Shown here: piece by piece, positions 1-11,350 of the stretch
Layout: every line of letters starts with the position of its first letter
Position numbering within the stretch: the first letter of the stretch is position 1
Assembly: GCA_003971905.1 (NCBI GenBank)
Contig: RSEE01000013.1
Location: 558,001-622,000, forward strand
Direction: 5' to 3'
DNA: 64,000 bases
Source of the DNA: Moniliella sp. 'wahieum'
Taxonomy: Eukaryota; Basidiomycota; Moniliellomycetes; Moniliellales; Moniliellaceae
Notes under the pieces: generated by a model
What the model saw: only the letters and a program-made list of their open reading frames with translations
What the model was told of the DNA's origin: nothing
Databases searched by the model: none
Position numbers and translations under genes: made by a program

Positions 1-209
1 GCAAGTTGTTCGCGCATTGGAAGGAGTTGGCTACTAAGTCTCAGTGGAAATGGTTCCTCGCTCGGATGTCAACCACGTTCCTCCGTGTCCACACGCGCTT
101 CCTAGGGTACGGGACCGGATGGCGTGAGCCGGAGGGTCCTGATATCCTGGCGATCCCCCTGGTCCCTTGACCCTGGTGGCGCCCCCAAGTAACCCCCGCA
201 AGATGAACG

Positions 210-272
210 GTTAGGTTTAGACGTAGCGTTCCCCCTGTCCCAGCCTTAAGCTCTGTCAATGAAATGGACGTG
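210..272 (+). repeat. Diverged direct repeat, copy A
   Basis: About 60 bp sharing roughly three quarters identity with 3627-3690. Both copies contain the shared core AGCCTTAAGCTC followed by GTCAATGA and an ATGG-A-GTG block. The two copies flank the NYN-domain gene in the same orientation. No target-site duplication or coding potential is seen, so the element type is unknown. Confidence 0.5.
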
Positions 273-418
273 ACCTAGAGATTGCTCTCTCTTTTCATCA
301 AGAGAGGATGGGATGGATGAGAACAGAGTCTGAAACGGCATTCTGCTTCGCAAGCCACGAAACCGAAACCAGAAGGAAGTCAAAACAAGGAGAAAACTCG
401 AGAAACACGGACGAAAGT

Positions 419-459
419 GGGGGAAAGGGAAAGGGAAAGGGAAAGGGAAAGGGAAAGGA
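419..459. repeat. GGGAAA hexanucleotide microsatellite
   Basis: About six tandem GGGAAA units, noncoding. Apparent short frames across it are low-complexity artefacts. Confidence 0.8.
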
Positions 460-936
460 AGAAGAATGGATATGTTTTTTTTGTTGGGTGTATTGATAGT
501 GTGGATGATACCAAAAGTTCTCTTATCTTTCTTCGTCCCACAAACGCGGGGTACCTTGTAATCGGAGGGGGGATCATCTTCGCCTCCCGATTGTTGTGGT
601 GTTGATCAAAATGGAAATGATAATGATAATGGAAAGCTTCAATTGAGCTAAGACTGGGTGGATCGTATCAATCATCTCATCATCGGGCGCGAGAGAATCC
701 CCGTAATATAATGCTTGGGATCTCACTCTTGCCTTTTTGTGGTGATGAGTTGACAGAGAGACTGATCTCATCCCGTCTCATCTCGAATTCTTGTCTTGTC
801 GGTTTTCAATATGTTTTCAATAGAGATGTGATGTGGATACCAATGGTGGTAAACACACAAGGTGAAAGGTCACCTTCAATGGGCTCGTTCTCCGTTTGCC
901 CCTTGTCTTCCGCGTAGGTGGAGGAGGACCAGTGGT

Positions 937-3160
937 TCAAAAGTGCTCTTCGTGGTCCGAGCCAGAACCAGAACTTTCGTCGCTACTGCTTTCCGTCTCG
1001 GCAACCTCATCAGCATACGGGTCAAACTTGCTCCATCGCCCCCGCGTTGGCGAATAGGCAGCTCCTTTGCCTGTGGGCGGGCACAAGCGCTCGTGCAAGC
1101 GCACAAAGTGGTCTTCAATGGGCATAGACTTGTTCCGGGGCCAAAGTTCCACCACCCGATCCAAATGGGCCTGCTCCAGCAGCTCATCGACAAACTGCTC
1201 CATCGAATGGTACCGTGTGCTACCTGCGAGATGGGTAAACAGTTTGTACAGGAACGGTACAGTTGACGTGTTCCGTTGTGCCCTCCGTTGGTCCTGCAAG
1301 ATGCGCACCAGCAGCGCATACTTGCCCCGGACACGAACGTCGTGGAGGTAAAAGGATTTATCACCTTGCTTTTTCCATAGACCCGTGTGGTAGTGCGTCC
1401 AACGATAATCTTGGCTCAGCTGGAATCCGCCGCGGTCCACTTTGCGCCACCCATCTTGGTCCGTGCGTTCGGTACTGGAGCGGGAGGGCATCTCATCCTT
1501 GGAGGACGTGTCTAGTGGTTCACTGGACGGGCAAATCCCCTTCATGGCCAGGACAATAGAGTGATTGTCCACCACTTCAATCCATTCCGTACCGGGGTAA
1601 GGACCGCCACCCAGCCGGACCAGTCCCAAGTCAGCTGCCGCACTGGCATAGTCGGCCCACCCGCCAAACCGGCACCAGCGTAAACCTTCTGGTACTGCGC
1701 CACAAGCGTCGTGGCCGTCCGAGAGCGAAGTTGCCTCGTTACCGACGCCTTCTTCATATTAATGCCCCGCCTTCCCAAAGACGTGTCCCGGGGCATGTCC
1801 AACAGCACCTGAATCAACGGGATAAAGTACATCTGGTAGTTATTGCTCTTTTCGTTTTCTTTTCCTGGGACTTCTTCAGCGGGGCAAAGTACTGCTGCAA
1901 CCCCGTTTCGTCGTCCAAAGCAGGACGCCCAGCAGGCGACTTGATACCAGTCGGAACCTTCGGCACCACTGCGGGGGCGCTAAGGTCCGAGGCGCGGCTG
2001 GTGGGGCTCGAATGGGGACTGTGGGCAGGGCGGCCTGGAACGAGTCGCACGACGTCACCAAACATGAAAATACGTTGCACCGTATGGACCAAGGCACTGG
2101 AAACGACCTTCTGGGTAGGAACGATGAGATCAATGTGATACCCCCGTCCACAGAGGGTGGAAATGTGGTAGTCCAAGTCGGCCAAGTTACCCGAGATGAG
2201 GAGGATGCGTGCTGGGGCCGGAGTGTCAAGGACAAAGCTCATCACCCCGCTAGCCATCATGAATCCAGTTTGGTTCTTCTTGGTGGTGGCATGGGAATGA
2301 ACCAAGGTGACCCCGCTGCGCTGCAACTCTTCCCGCACCTGGACCGTCCGCGTCGAGAGACCGGCTGGAATGGCAGGAAGCGCCACGGTGGCACTAAAAT
2401 TGGCATGATAGCATTCACTGATGGTTGTGATGACGATTGGACCATAGATCGAATGGCTTGGACCACCCCAGACACGCTCAGATTCTCGGCACCGGCACTG
2501 ACTGTACAATGATCGAATATCAGCACGTCAGTTAGGCTGTCACCGAGAATAGTATTAGAGAAAGGAAGGATGGGGGGGGCGTACCTCCAAGTCCCAGAAG
2601 ATGCCACAGCGGATTGAGGGAGGTGGTGAAGTTAGGTCACCTGCTTTCTCAAGGACGAACGGCAGTGACGAAGATGAGGGCGGCAGTGGCGAAGATGAAG
2701 GCGGCAGTGGCGAGGATGAGGGCGGTACCGGTGAGGGTGAAGGTGAGGGCGAGCCAGAGGAGGGGGGCTGGCTGTCGATGGGGGAAAGCACCGGGGAAGT
2801 GAAACTTTTCCTTGTCGCCCAGCACAATGTCGCTGGAAGGAAGGCGGTGGTGTCCCCATCGCTTGAGGCAAAGGGAGACTGCAGTCGGGATGGCGACTGG
2901 GGTCCGAGCGACTGGAGGGGGAAGACGTGAAGAGATGCTCTAATAACGCTAGCATGATTTCGAGAAGATAATGGAGGTGGAGGTGGAGGTGGAGGTGGAA
3001 GAGCGAGTGGAGCGTGGCAAACGGAAGGTGGGCCGCACTGATTGTGGGGTGGTGGAGGGTGGAGGACAGGGCAGGCACAGAGAGTTACTAGCCTGTGATA
3101 TATATATAGGATGGGACGTCGGTTATACCCCGCAGCAGAAAGCAAGAGAAAATCGCGCAC
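937..3160 (-). CDS. NYN (MARF1/limkain-type) RNase-like protein with LOTUS-like C-terminal part
   Basis: The frame upstream of about 2590 ends in CGIFWDLE, the typical first strand of a MARF1-type NYN domain. A GTACGC donor follows, and after an acceptor near 2492 the Asn of the expected D-x-E-N motif appears. Later come GPIVITT, a GV-L segment, and the conserved core ending in ILLISGNLADLDYHISTL-RGY (about 2180-2330), where NYN proteins read LISGDxDF. C-terminal parts (FIPLIQVLLDMP near 1800; GWADYASAAADLGLV near 1640; FLYKLFTHL-MEQFVDELL near 1200) resemble OST-HTH/LOTUS repeats, which bind RNA; this second assignment is weaker. Members of the family act in mRNA turnover. The acidic serine-rich tail ends at 937. 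Frame changes near 2450, 1850 and 1665 fit single missing bases. The N-terminus is proline/serine-rich and its start codon is uncertain; 3160 is only the frame limit. Confidence 0.6.
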
Positions 3161-4095
3161 TGCTGTCCCTGTGGGCCAGTCATCGAGACGTCATCAATCA
3201 GTGCTCCGTGCCATCATGTGCATCATGGGCTGGTCAATAGAAGGTTTGTTACTGTTACCGGTTCTACGGAGCAAAGCGATAACCGATAGAGTGGGCCTTC
3301 GTTTCGCACCCGCCACACGCATCACCATGCCACATCCTCGCACAGCCACTTGCTTCATTTCACCGCTCTTCCCTAGAGTAATAGTCTCTCCGGAGCATCG
3401 CTCCCCCGTCAATCATCAAGGTGGCTGCCCGACATCTCGAATCCCTAAGAAATAACTTCTGCAATGACGAACCAACGATGTATAGCTATCCAATTTCCAA
3501 CCTCTCCCCCTTTCACTATTCAGCACTCCGTTTCGCTGCCCCTCATCGATCATCTCGATTCCCACCTATATAGAAGCTTTGCCAAGTCGTACAAACGATA
3601 CATAGGCAGCATACGTACACCGATTTGTGTTTAGGCGTAGGGTTTCCCTACAACAGCCTTAAGCTCCGTCAATGATATGGATGTGGTAACTAGTAACTAG
3701 TAAGAATCAAAGATGACTTACCGGTTACCGCCTTCCCTTTCTTTCTGTGCTCGTGACTACTCAAGAGCCACCCAGTCGCACTCGGCACCCACTTAGCGCT
3801 GCCTACGGCTTGATTGCCAGGCGACCTATATGATCTGTCATCTTACTAGGACCCATCCCAAAAGGAGGAGACCAGTCTGCCGCTGAACTCGGCAGCAGGC
3901 AGGTGACCGGTGATGATGAGGAACGCTATCAGGGAAGGTACCGAAGCGTATAACGATTGTCGCCTGTGGCCAGGAGGGGGGTGGGTGGGTGAGAGAGGGA
4001 TCGGATTGAAGTGGGACGGCAAAACAAAGGGCCGTGCGCAAAAAAGTGCAAGAAAGGGAAAGAAGAGGACCGGTGGCTCGCACTCGCACGGTCCT
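3161..4095. other. Intergenic region
   Basis: No coding signal on either strand. It contains direct-repeat copy B near 3627-3690 followed by short AACTAGTAACTAGT micro-repeats, and it lies between the 5' side of the NYN gene and the 3' end of the prenyltransferase gene. Confidence 0.5.
3627..3690 (+). repeat. Diverged direct repeat, copy B
   Basis: Partner of the repeat at 210-272, same orientation, sharing the AGCCTTAAGCTC core and the GTCAATGA block. The identity decays at both edges. Confidence 0.5.
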
Positions 4096-5352
4096 TCATG
4101 TCCTTCCCACAGGGCCAAAGAGCTTTCGCTTGTCAACCCAGTAGCGGGTGCGAATGGGATCGGCATTAACAAGGCGGGTGAGAAGGCGCAACGCACGAGC
4201 CCGATACGCATCCGCCTGGTCCGAGGGCAAACTAGGATCGCGTAAACGTGCTTGCAGACTATCCAGCCTCCACTCTAGTGCATGCGGTGTCCCGTTGCCC
4301 CCCATATCGGCATCAGGAGAAGCTGCAATGTCCTCCTCCGAAGGACTGAGGCTGGAGGCGAACAAGTCCAGTTGGTCCCGTACCTGCGTGGCCAAACGTC
4401 CTTTGGACGTCGCATAGGCCACTCGGTCCGGATCGTCCGAGTTGAGTATCCTGTTAGTCTCTTTCTCCAGTTGGGCATACGCGCCCCCCAATACGCCCAG
4501 GGAGACGCATTGTTCTTCGTCACAGCAATCTTGTTTTGGTGTAGGTGATCCCCGCACACGCTGGCCAGGGGATCGGGCGTGGTGCTGAGCAAGCCGACGC
4601 CAAACTGGACAAAGTAGCGATGATTCCATGCACTGTTGTTGAACAGGTCCGCAGCGATCATCGCTTCGGTAAACTTGACCTCTTGGTCCCAGAGGGAGGA
4701 AGCGGTACGCGCCTGGAGCGAGCGCACCGGACTCGCAGGATTAGATGCTTGCTCCGACGGGGTCCCGGCAAAGTACATCAAAGCCCATTCGCGGTGAATC
4801 CAGGTATGGTAGTTTTTGCCATCCTCAGCTAGCACCGAAGCAGTTACCTCGAGCTCCGTGTTGGCCAGTTGGGACCACAGCGCATACGCCACGTCTTCCC
4901 CCTCCTCGGGGATACGAGCGAGGATGCGACGCGCCAACTCCAGCACCACGTTCTTGCGATGCTGCCACACCTGGTACTGTTTCATGTGCTCGTGACACCG
5001 GTCGTCCAAAATGTCCATCTCGGCGGCCAAGCGAGCTTCGGTGGAGAGCACAGGGGGGAGGAAAGGGTCGTCGCGTGCCTGCTCGGGCGCAGGCAGCAGG
5101 TCGGCACACAGCAGCTGAAAACGGTAGGCCCAGATGGTGTAGTGCTACTGGCGAGTGTGGAGAGGAAGGTGGTGAGGCCGAGCGCACGCAGGCTCAACTC
5201 GCCCTCGCGCGACAGGGTGCGGAAGAGGTCCATGGCGCGAGCAAAGTCGGGAGGATAGAGGATGGGGCAGAGAGGCTCGTTGGTCTCCTTCTGCGGGGTG
5301 GGGGGACGTCGGCCCACAAGGGACTGGCAGCGTCAAAGGCGGGTGGGTCCAT
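4096..5352 (-). CDS. RAM2: Protein farnesyl/geranylgeranyl transferase type-1 alpha subunit
   Basis: Shared alpha subunit of protein farnesyltransferase and geranylgeranyltransferase I, which add isoprenoids to CaaX cysteines in the cytosol. The start is the ATG at 5350-5352, giving MDPPAFDAASPLWADV, as these proteins begin. PFTA repeats follow: an E-x-S-x-RAL-LT helix (about 5165-5200), HYTIWAYRFQLL (about 5100-5143), YQVWQHRKNVVLEL, NYHTWIHREWALMYF, and NNSAWNHRYFVQFG (about 4620). The terminal helices end in a WVDKRKLF segment. The order and length (about 415 residues) suit the family. Three frame changes, near 5306, 5143 and 4490, each resolve if one base is added to a short run, as expected of assembly error. 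The upstream leader on this strand is a pyrimidine-rich microsatellite. Confidence 0.88.
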
Positions 5353-6434
5353 GGCCACGGCAGCGGGCGAAGGCGAAGGGAGGAGGGGTGGGGGGGGGAA
5401 GGGGGGGGAGGAAGAGGAAGAATAAGAATAAGAATAAGAAGAAGGAGCAGGCGAAGGAGAAGGCGAAGGAGAAGGCGAAGGAGAAGGAGAAGGAGAAGGA
5501 GAAGGAGAAGGAGAAGAAGGGGCTGGTGAGGATGCTGCTCGGCTGGTTGGCTGCTGTCTTGCGTTCGTGCCTGCTACGCCCCAAAGGAGTACAATCGGGG
5601 CCAACGACGAACGGCGGGCGGGAGTAGCTAGTAGGCCCTAGTAGGCCCGAGTCCACGTGAGGGGGAGTGCCTGGGTTGAGTGCCTGGCCGCTGCACTGGC
5701 ACAGGCAATGTGCCATGTGACGTCAGATCACACGTGGCGACGGCTGACGCTGCAGCTGGGGCAGCCAACGCCGCGCCAGCGCGACGCCGGGAACCACCAA
5801 CTGGCGCCATGGCGGGGGGAGGGCGGCACAACCCTAAGAGGCCGGGTAGGCTCCCCCCCTGGCGCTGGGCTGCTGCGGGCGGGGCTAGGGCGCTAGGAGC
5901 GCAGCAGGGTTCTGGCGTGGTCTAGCCCTGTCTAGCCCTGGCGCTCCGAGTTGTCTGAGAGCGCCAGCAGCGCGGCGGGCATCAGCGATCGATCAGCTGG
6001 GATCGGCTGGGATCCCAGTGCTGCCCCCACCGCACGAAGACTATACGACGCGAGTAGGTTAGGCGTAGCTTGTTTTTACATTTCACCAGCCAACCCCATC
6101 ACATGCACCCCACCACACCCCACCACATCACACCCGTCCATTCCATGCTGGAACAGTGGCCCATGCAGATGCCCATCATTGGCACCATCCCCTCTGCTTG
6201 CCGACCCCATCCCCATTCGGCGCAAGCGACGAGCGACGAAGGAAAAGGCATGGCCAGCCTCAGCCAGTTACTGCACACTACAGCTCGCGCTGCTTGCCCA
6301 CAATCTTCGTCTGCCGCGTAGACCCAACCCCGACTGTCTGCGTTCCCCGTCCGTTCGCATCATCATGATCGCAAGCGTGTCAGCACATCCTTCCCCCGTC
6401 TCCTTCTGTCCCCTCAGCGCTCAGCCTCACCGCA
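5353..6434. other. Promoter region of RAM2 and 3' flank of RAD7
   Basis: Purine-rich repeat (5407-5517) lies just upstream of the RAM2 start. The rest is GC-rich with short repeats (TAGTAGGCCC near 5627-5646; TCTAGCCCTG twice near 5921-5940). An open frame on the plus strand across 5951-6631 has no recognisable composition and overlaps RAD7, so it is not called. Confidence 0.45.
5407..5517. repeat. GAAGGAGAAGGC-type microsatellite
   Basis: Imperfect tandem repeats of AATAAG, GAAGGAGAAGGC and GGAGAA. On the minus strand this is a CT-rich tract in the leader or proximal promoter of the prenyltransferase gene. Confidence 0.8.
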
Positions 6435-8536
6435 TCACTCCCACCGAGCAGACAGACGTACCACACGGTTGCACCCAAACACATGGATGCGCTTCAAGCG
6501 GCTGTGGAGCAGCTGGCCAACCAACTCATCCGCCACGGCGCGTACAAACGAAACATCGAGCATTTCCAACACGGGGATTTGGCCCACCAACTGAGCCAGT
6601 CCCGCTTCGCTCAGGCGGTCATCCGAATTGACACACAGACAGGTCAGTGTTTCTCCTGCATGTGCTAAGATCGCAGTCAAGACTTCATCCCCCACCTGGT
6701 CGATGCGACTCAGATCAAGGCTCTGCAGCTCGGCCCGTCCCCCCTCGCCCTCGCGATCGAACGGTGTCCAGGCCGTGAACAGGTCCACCAGCCCGTCCGA
6801 GGAAAGCCGCGAGAGCCGGGACAGGTTGAGCGAATGCAACCCCCGACTCTTCTTGACACCCACCAACACCTTGTCCGTCAAGGCGGTGTTGCCGGAAAGG
6901 TTGAGGTGGCGTAGGTGGGCGCCGACATGGTCCAGCAGAGCCAGCACCTCGGGATCGTGCAAACTCTTGGGTGGGACCCCGGGAGCCGAGACTCCCGGAT
7001 CAGAGATATCGAGGTACGTGAGGTGCGTCAACCTATGCAGTGGCTGGAGCGCCTTGGCGTTCAACGGTCCAATTTGGGCCAAGCCCAACCGGCTCACGTT
7101 GGGACAATGGTGCGCCAAGGCGCGTGTACAGGCTTCGTCGAACCGTGCCGATTCTCGGATCTTGAAACTGGTCAGGCCACTGCCCACCCGGCCAAAGAAC
7201 GTCCGCCAAGCTTCTTGCCGAACCAGAAACGGACCGTACAGTTCCACATCCGTCAAGTGCCCTCCCCACTTGTCCCCCCAAGCCAGGACCGAGTTGTCAA
7301 CCTGCCCACACAGTTGCAGGTTGACGAGACGGACATGGGGGCACGCGTCCGGGAACGTGGAAAGCGTCCGAGATGACAGGTCACTGCAATCGTATAGTCG
7401 TAGTTCGCTCACGTTGGGAGCAAGAAAGAGCTTCACCGTCTCATTGTCCAACCGACGGTTCCGACACAGCGCTTGGACCACTTTGTCCCTGTTTTCCCCC
7501 GTCACGCAGCACAAGTCCTCCACCTGCTCAATGTGTCGACTCATGACATTGATGCACATCTCCTGCAGCGTCGGTAACCTGTCTTCTTGCAATGCGAGCA
7601 GCGCCTTGCGCCGGGCGAATGCCGACAACGTCCGGGTACGAGTCGCCTTGGAGATAGGGCGGGCGGGCTTGGACGTACGAATGTCCTCTTCGGTAGCGTT
7701 GGCGCCACACATGGCAGATCGGACCGTTGGAAACGTAGGTGGTATACGTTGTGATGGCAAACCGTTTCTCGCATCCGGCACAGTAAGCCAGCGCTCCATT
7801 CGGCCTGATCATCGAGGCCGAGGGACGAATCGTGATGAGCGAAGTGGCACTAGCACTACCTGTGCTCAACCTCATCCTCGTCGTTCGCAGAGGCGCTTGC
7901 ATGCCTTCTGCCCTTCACTTCCCCCAGACCCCACTCCTCTTCGCCTGCAAAGGATTCATCAAATGCCTTGCGCTTCCGGTTGCGCACCTCCGCCGCCGCT
8001 CGCACCCCAGTCAACTTCTCCCACGTGAATCGATCCTACCGCTGCCAGACCCAGACCCGGACCTAGACCCAGATCCAGATCCAGATCCAGATCCAGATCC
8101 AGACCCGGACCCAGATGCATACCGGACCCAGATGCATACCCAGACCCAGATGCATACCCAGGTGCATACCCATGCCCAGGTCCGGACCGAGCCTCGGTTT
8201 CCTCTCCCTGACCGTCGCCCTGCAGCTGAACCGTGTTGGCTTGCTCCTCATCTCCGTGCCCCTCATGTTCATCCTCATGTTGATCCCCGTCCCCATCTTG
8301 GCGGCGGGCAAAGCGGCTGGGGTGGCCGCGGGCCGTTATGCCTTTTTCCTAGTCGGGCGGCAGACGCGCGTGAGCAATCGAACCAAAGACGCAGCAGCAT
8401 TGAGTATTAAGTACTGATTGCTGATTATAGATGCCAAATGGGAAGGAAAAGGGGAAGGGGAAGGGGAAGGGGGGCGACGCACGCGGAGGAACTCTGTAAG
8501 TGCGCTGGTATGACCGCGGCCGTTGACGTTGGACAT
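6435..8536 (-). CDS. RAD7: Rad7-type nucleotide excision repair protein (Zn finger + LRR)
   Basis: Rad7 partners Rad16 in recognition of damage in non-transcribed DNA. Exon 1 (8483-8536) encodes MSNVNGRGHTSALTEFLR; after a 134-nt intron (8349-8482, donor GTGCGT, acceptor CTAG) exon 2 opens with EKGITARG, which together give the family's SALTEFLR-E-GI box. A basic RKRKAFDES segment is followed by the zinc-binding region YCAGCEKRFAITTYTTY and ICHVC (about 7700-7770). Next comes the Rad7 helix (LPTLQEMCINVMSRHIEQVE), a NRRLDNETVKLFL block and leucine-rich repeats to the stop at 6435. Near 7712 two bases of a GT dinucleotide run appear to be missing inside the zinc finger. A second intron probably covers the CAGATC-type repeat at about 8035-8110, where several GTATGC donors are available and a stop would otherwise interrupt the frame. 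Confidence 0.85.
8049..8112. repeat. CCAGAT hexanucleotide array within RAD7
   Basis: About seven CCAGAT/CCAGAC units followed by ATGCATACC-containing units to about 8170. It lies in a probable intron of RAD7, or in a variable acidic linker if translated. Confidence 0.7.
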
Positions 8537-9909
8537 GGTGCGCAGGCAGGCGAGCAGAACTCGCGGTGGAGGTGCAGAGGTGCGGGAGTGGGATTGGGAG
8601 TGGGATTGAGGGCATAGAGGCTCAGGAGGGACTAGGGACTATTGAAAGGCTGTGGCAACCCGCTTTTGCCATCCAGTCCTCTGCTTAACTAGCTTAATTG
8701 CTACCGCTTAACGCTTAAAGTGCGCGGCTACGTCATTGCGTAATTAATTTACCTCGCGAAGTCGCTAGTCGCTAGTTATAGTTACGCGTTACGAGTAACT
8801 CACTGGGACGAGTCACTAGACGGGGACTAAGTGTTGGTCACCACTTTCTTGAAGAGCAACAGTCACTGGCCTGATGCACCTTATGAGACCTGGAAGCCTG
8901 GATTCCATAGTCCTGATGGTCCTCGAGGGTGACCGGTGATGCAATCGCACTGATGGTGGTGGGTAGTGGTGGTGGTCTAAGATCTAATCAAAGCTAACCA
9001 ACAACACTTAGGCAAAACGGCAGGGAGAAAACAAAAGGAACTGCTACGCGTGCGGCTCAGGTTGAGCCCTCAGCCTCAGCCTGACGAGGAACTGAAGCTT
9101 GAAGGGACGATGGCTAAAATGCACGAGCCACCCGGGGCTCAACCTAGTCACCAGCCACTTTTGACTATAGTAGCTTCAAGCGTAAAGGACAAGGTGGCTA
9201 GTTTGACGCTCAGTATACTAGGTACTAGGTAGGCTGTGGTAGCAGTAGCAGTAGCAGTAACAGTAGCCAGTAGCCAGTAGCCGGTAGCCAGTAGCAGACA
9301 GTGCCACCCTTGCCCTTCCCCATCTCAAACTCTCAACCTCTCAACCTCTCAACCTCTCACACTCTCATCGACCTCCCGCTATCGACTATCGACCATCGAC
9401 AATCGAGGTTGTGCCGTGGGGGAGGTTACCATCCCACCTATCTGCCGCGATGCGGCCCTGTTGGTCCTGGCGTCTCGCACTGGGGTACAAGCTCCTGCCG
9501 CATCCCCAACCCTGGCCGATGTGACATGTGATATGTGAGCAGGCATGGGAGAGGAGACCCTTGAAGGTGGTCAAGCCTAAGGCCTAAGGCCTGATACTTG
9601 TACTTGATATGCCATGCCCTGAGGCGCAGGCCTGAGGCAGTACACACTAGGAAAGGGAACGCGGGCGTGGGGGTAGGACAAACGTGCGAACCATGCGGAA
9701 CCGTGCGGAACCGTGCGGAACGGACGAAACGCGCAAGAGGAGCAGAGGGGTGGGAAAAAGTAGCTCGCTAGCAACAAGCAAAGGATAGACCGACGAAGGA
9801 AGTGACCAAAGGGCGAAACCCACAGAAACGCATAAACACATAAACACATGAACACATGGACACCTCGCCCCTCCCCGGTTCCCCCTCCCGGTCGGCCTTC
9901 CCCCTCCAC
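8537..9909. other. Intergenic region with short tandem repeats
   Basis: No gene recognised. It contains TAGTCGCTAGT micro-repeats (near 8765), a CAGTAGCAGTAGC array (about 9238-9299), four TCAACCTC units (about 9327-9356), repeated ATCGACTATCGAC (about 9377-9405), GGAACCGTGC units (about 9690-9720) and AACACATAAACACATG units (about 9834-9857). Confidence 0.5.
9238..9299. repeat. AGTAGC / CAGTAGC tandem array
   Basis: Degenerate 6-7-bp units (AGTAGC, AGTAGCC) repeated about nine times in noncoding DNA. Confidence 0.75.
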
Positions 9910-11350
9910 CTATCTCCGCGCGGGCACGGTCCGGGAGGACAAGATGTTAGCCCAACCGGGTTCCTCGTCGTCGCTCAAGGCCAGCTCAGCGAGGGAGATG
10001 ATCCGGCTCGGCGGACGCATAGCGCGGGACTTTTTGCGCAGCGTACGGGTACCTGCCGAGCCAGAGGACACAGAAGCCGAAGAAGGTAGACCCAGGCCTG
10101 GAAGGTGGTTGACGTGAGGGGGAGGGGACGCAACACCATCACTGTCGCCCTCTTCGTCTGGCGCTGGCGGTTGAGCCTCCCTGCGTGTGGATCGGCCGAG
10201 CGAACTGGCTCTTGGAGGGATGCCGGGGATGGGAGAGGATGAGGCCGCACCAACAGGGGAGGAAGGTAGGTCAGTGGCCGGGAGCGGTTGGGGGGGCGTT
10301 GGGGCGGAGTGTGTGGTTGAGGGTGAGGGTGAGGGTGAGGTAGAGGCTGGGCTTGGGGTTGCGGTTGTTGTTGTTGTTGTTGAGTGAGAGGCTGCGCGGT
10401 AGGTGGAGATAGAGATGGTGATGAGGACTGAAGCGGAGATGGAGATGGAGATAGAGACGGAGACGGAGACGGAGACGGAGACTGAGACGGAGACGGAGAC
10501 TGGGGTTGAGGTTGCTGCCGCGGTTGGTTTTGAAGAAGAGGTTGGCGTTGAGGTTGACGTTGAGGCTGGAGTTGAAGTTGAGGGTTAGGGAGCTGGTAGG
10601 ACGGCTGTTGATTGGCTGCTAACGGGGCCGCACTGGAGAATGGTGGTGGTGGGTCCGATGCGCAAGGGGGCGAGATGGAGATGGGCGGGGGCGAAGGATG
10701 GAACGAAGGTGAGACAAGCGGCTCTCCCTCTGCTCTGCGTCCTGGGCCGGATCGGCGCCCAACGTGGCAGGGGAAGAGCGAGCGTGGTGCCGGACAGAGA
10801 GTGCGCCGAGGAGGGGGAGGAGGAGCGAGGGTGGCTACGCGACAGAGAGGGGAGGAGGCAGTGCGGGAACGAAGCTGCTGCTGCTGGGCACCAAAGTAGT
10901 CGCTGGTCCAGTCGGGTTCAAGCTCGGCAAATGCGTCGCCGCCACCACGTACCTCGGGCGGGCGGTGCGGGCTGGGGAGCAAGGAGGACGAGGTGACAGA
11001 GCGGAAGGAGCGGAAGGAGGTGCCGCTGAGCTGGGCGCGGATGCCCGTCGGCTGCGGGCCGATCGTCTCGCCCCACGCGCCGGTGCCCTGGGCGCGACCT
11101 CAAAGTGGAACTGGCGGCGGCGCTCGAGCGGGGGGGGGGGGGACGGGGGTGCCAAAGGGCGCGCGGGGCAGCAGGGGATCGGCTCGGCCTGGGACTGGAA
11201 GCGCGCAATCTTGTCGCGCACAGGCGCGGCGGCGTGGGTGGCGTGCTGGGTGGCGGGCAGCGGCGGGCTGGTGTGGGCGCGCTCGAGCGCAGCGATGCGC
11301 TCGCGCAGCGTCTCCTTGCGCGCACGCGCCGGCAGCTGGGCAGGAGCCAT
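9910..11350 (-). CDS. Uncharacterised disordered protein with coiled N-terminus
   Basis: Not assigned to a family. The start at 11350 gives MAPAQLPARARKETLRERIAALERA, and a second short helix, VRDKIARFQSQ, follows about 20 residues later. This pair of amphipathic segments occurs at the head of several fungal coiled-coil proteins, but I cannot name one. The middle (about 10200-10900) is a proline-, glutamine- and serine-rich tract encoded by GAGACG- and GAGGGT-type repeats. Near 10130 the frame must change, after which a serine-rich acidic tail (DEEGDSDG) and a basic RKKSRAM segment lead to LAELALSDDEEPGWANILSSR and a stop at 9910. Function unknown; composition suggests a scaffold or regulatory protein. 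It is divergent from transportin. Confidence 0.45.
10310..10570. repeat. Coding microsatellites in the disordered protein
   Basis: Successive GAGGGT (10318-10338), GTT (10358-10381), GAGACG (10440-10500) and GTTGAG/GTTGAC (10505-10580) arrays. On the minus strand they encode the Pro/Ser/Gln-rich stretch, and they are likely length-variable. Confidence 0.7.

Larger units (their letters stand above)
1..936. other. Gene-free left edge
   Basis: No reading frame here has a recognisable domain or biased composition. It holds a GGGAAA microsatellite at about 419-459 and one copy of a diverged direct repeat (about 210-272) whose partner lies near 3627-3690. It is downstream of the 3' end of the minus-strand NYN-domain gene. 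Confidence 0.5.

Noticed and set aside
4096-5352. Prenyltransferase alpha as a pseudogene
   Set aside because: Each frame break is a single base in a short run and conservation resumes immediately; other essential genes in the window show the same pattern.
5951-6631. A 226-codon plus-strand frame
   Set aside because: Mixed low-complexity composition, overlap with the RAD7 3' end, and no motif.
6628-8028. A 466-codon plus-strand frame opposite RAD7
   Set aside because: It is antisense to the RAD7 coding sequence; its composition mirrors the complementary codons and no domain is visible.
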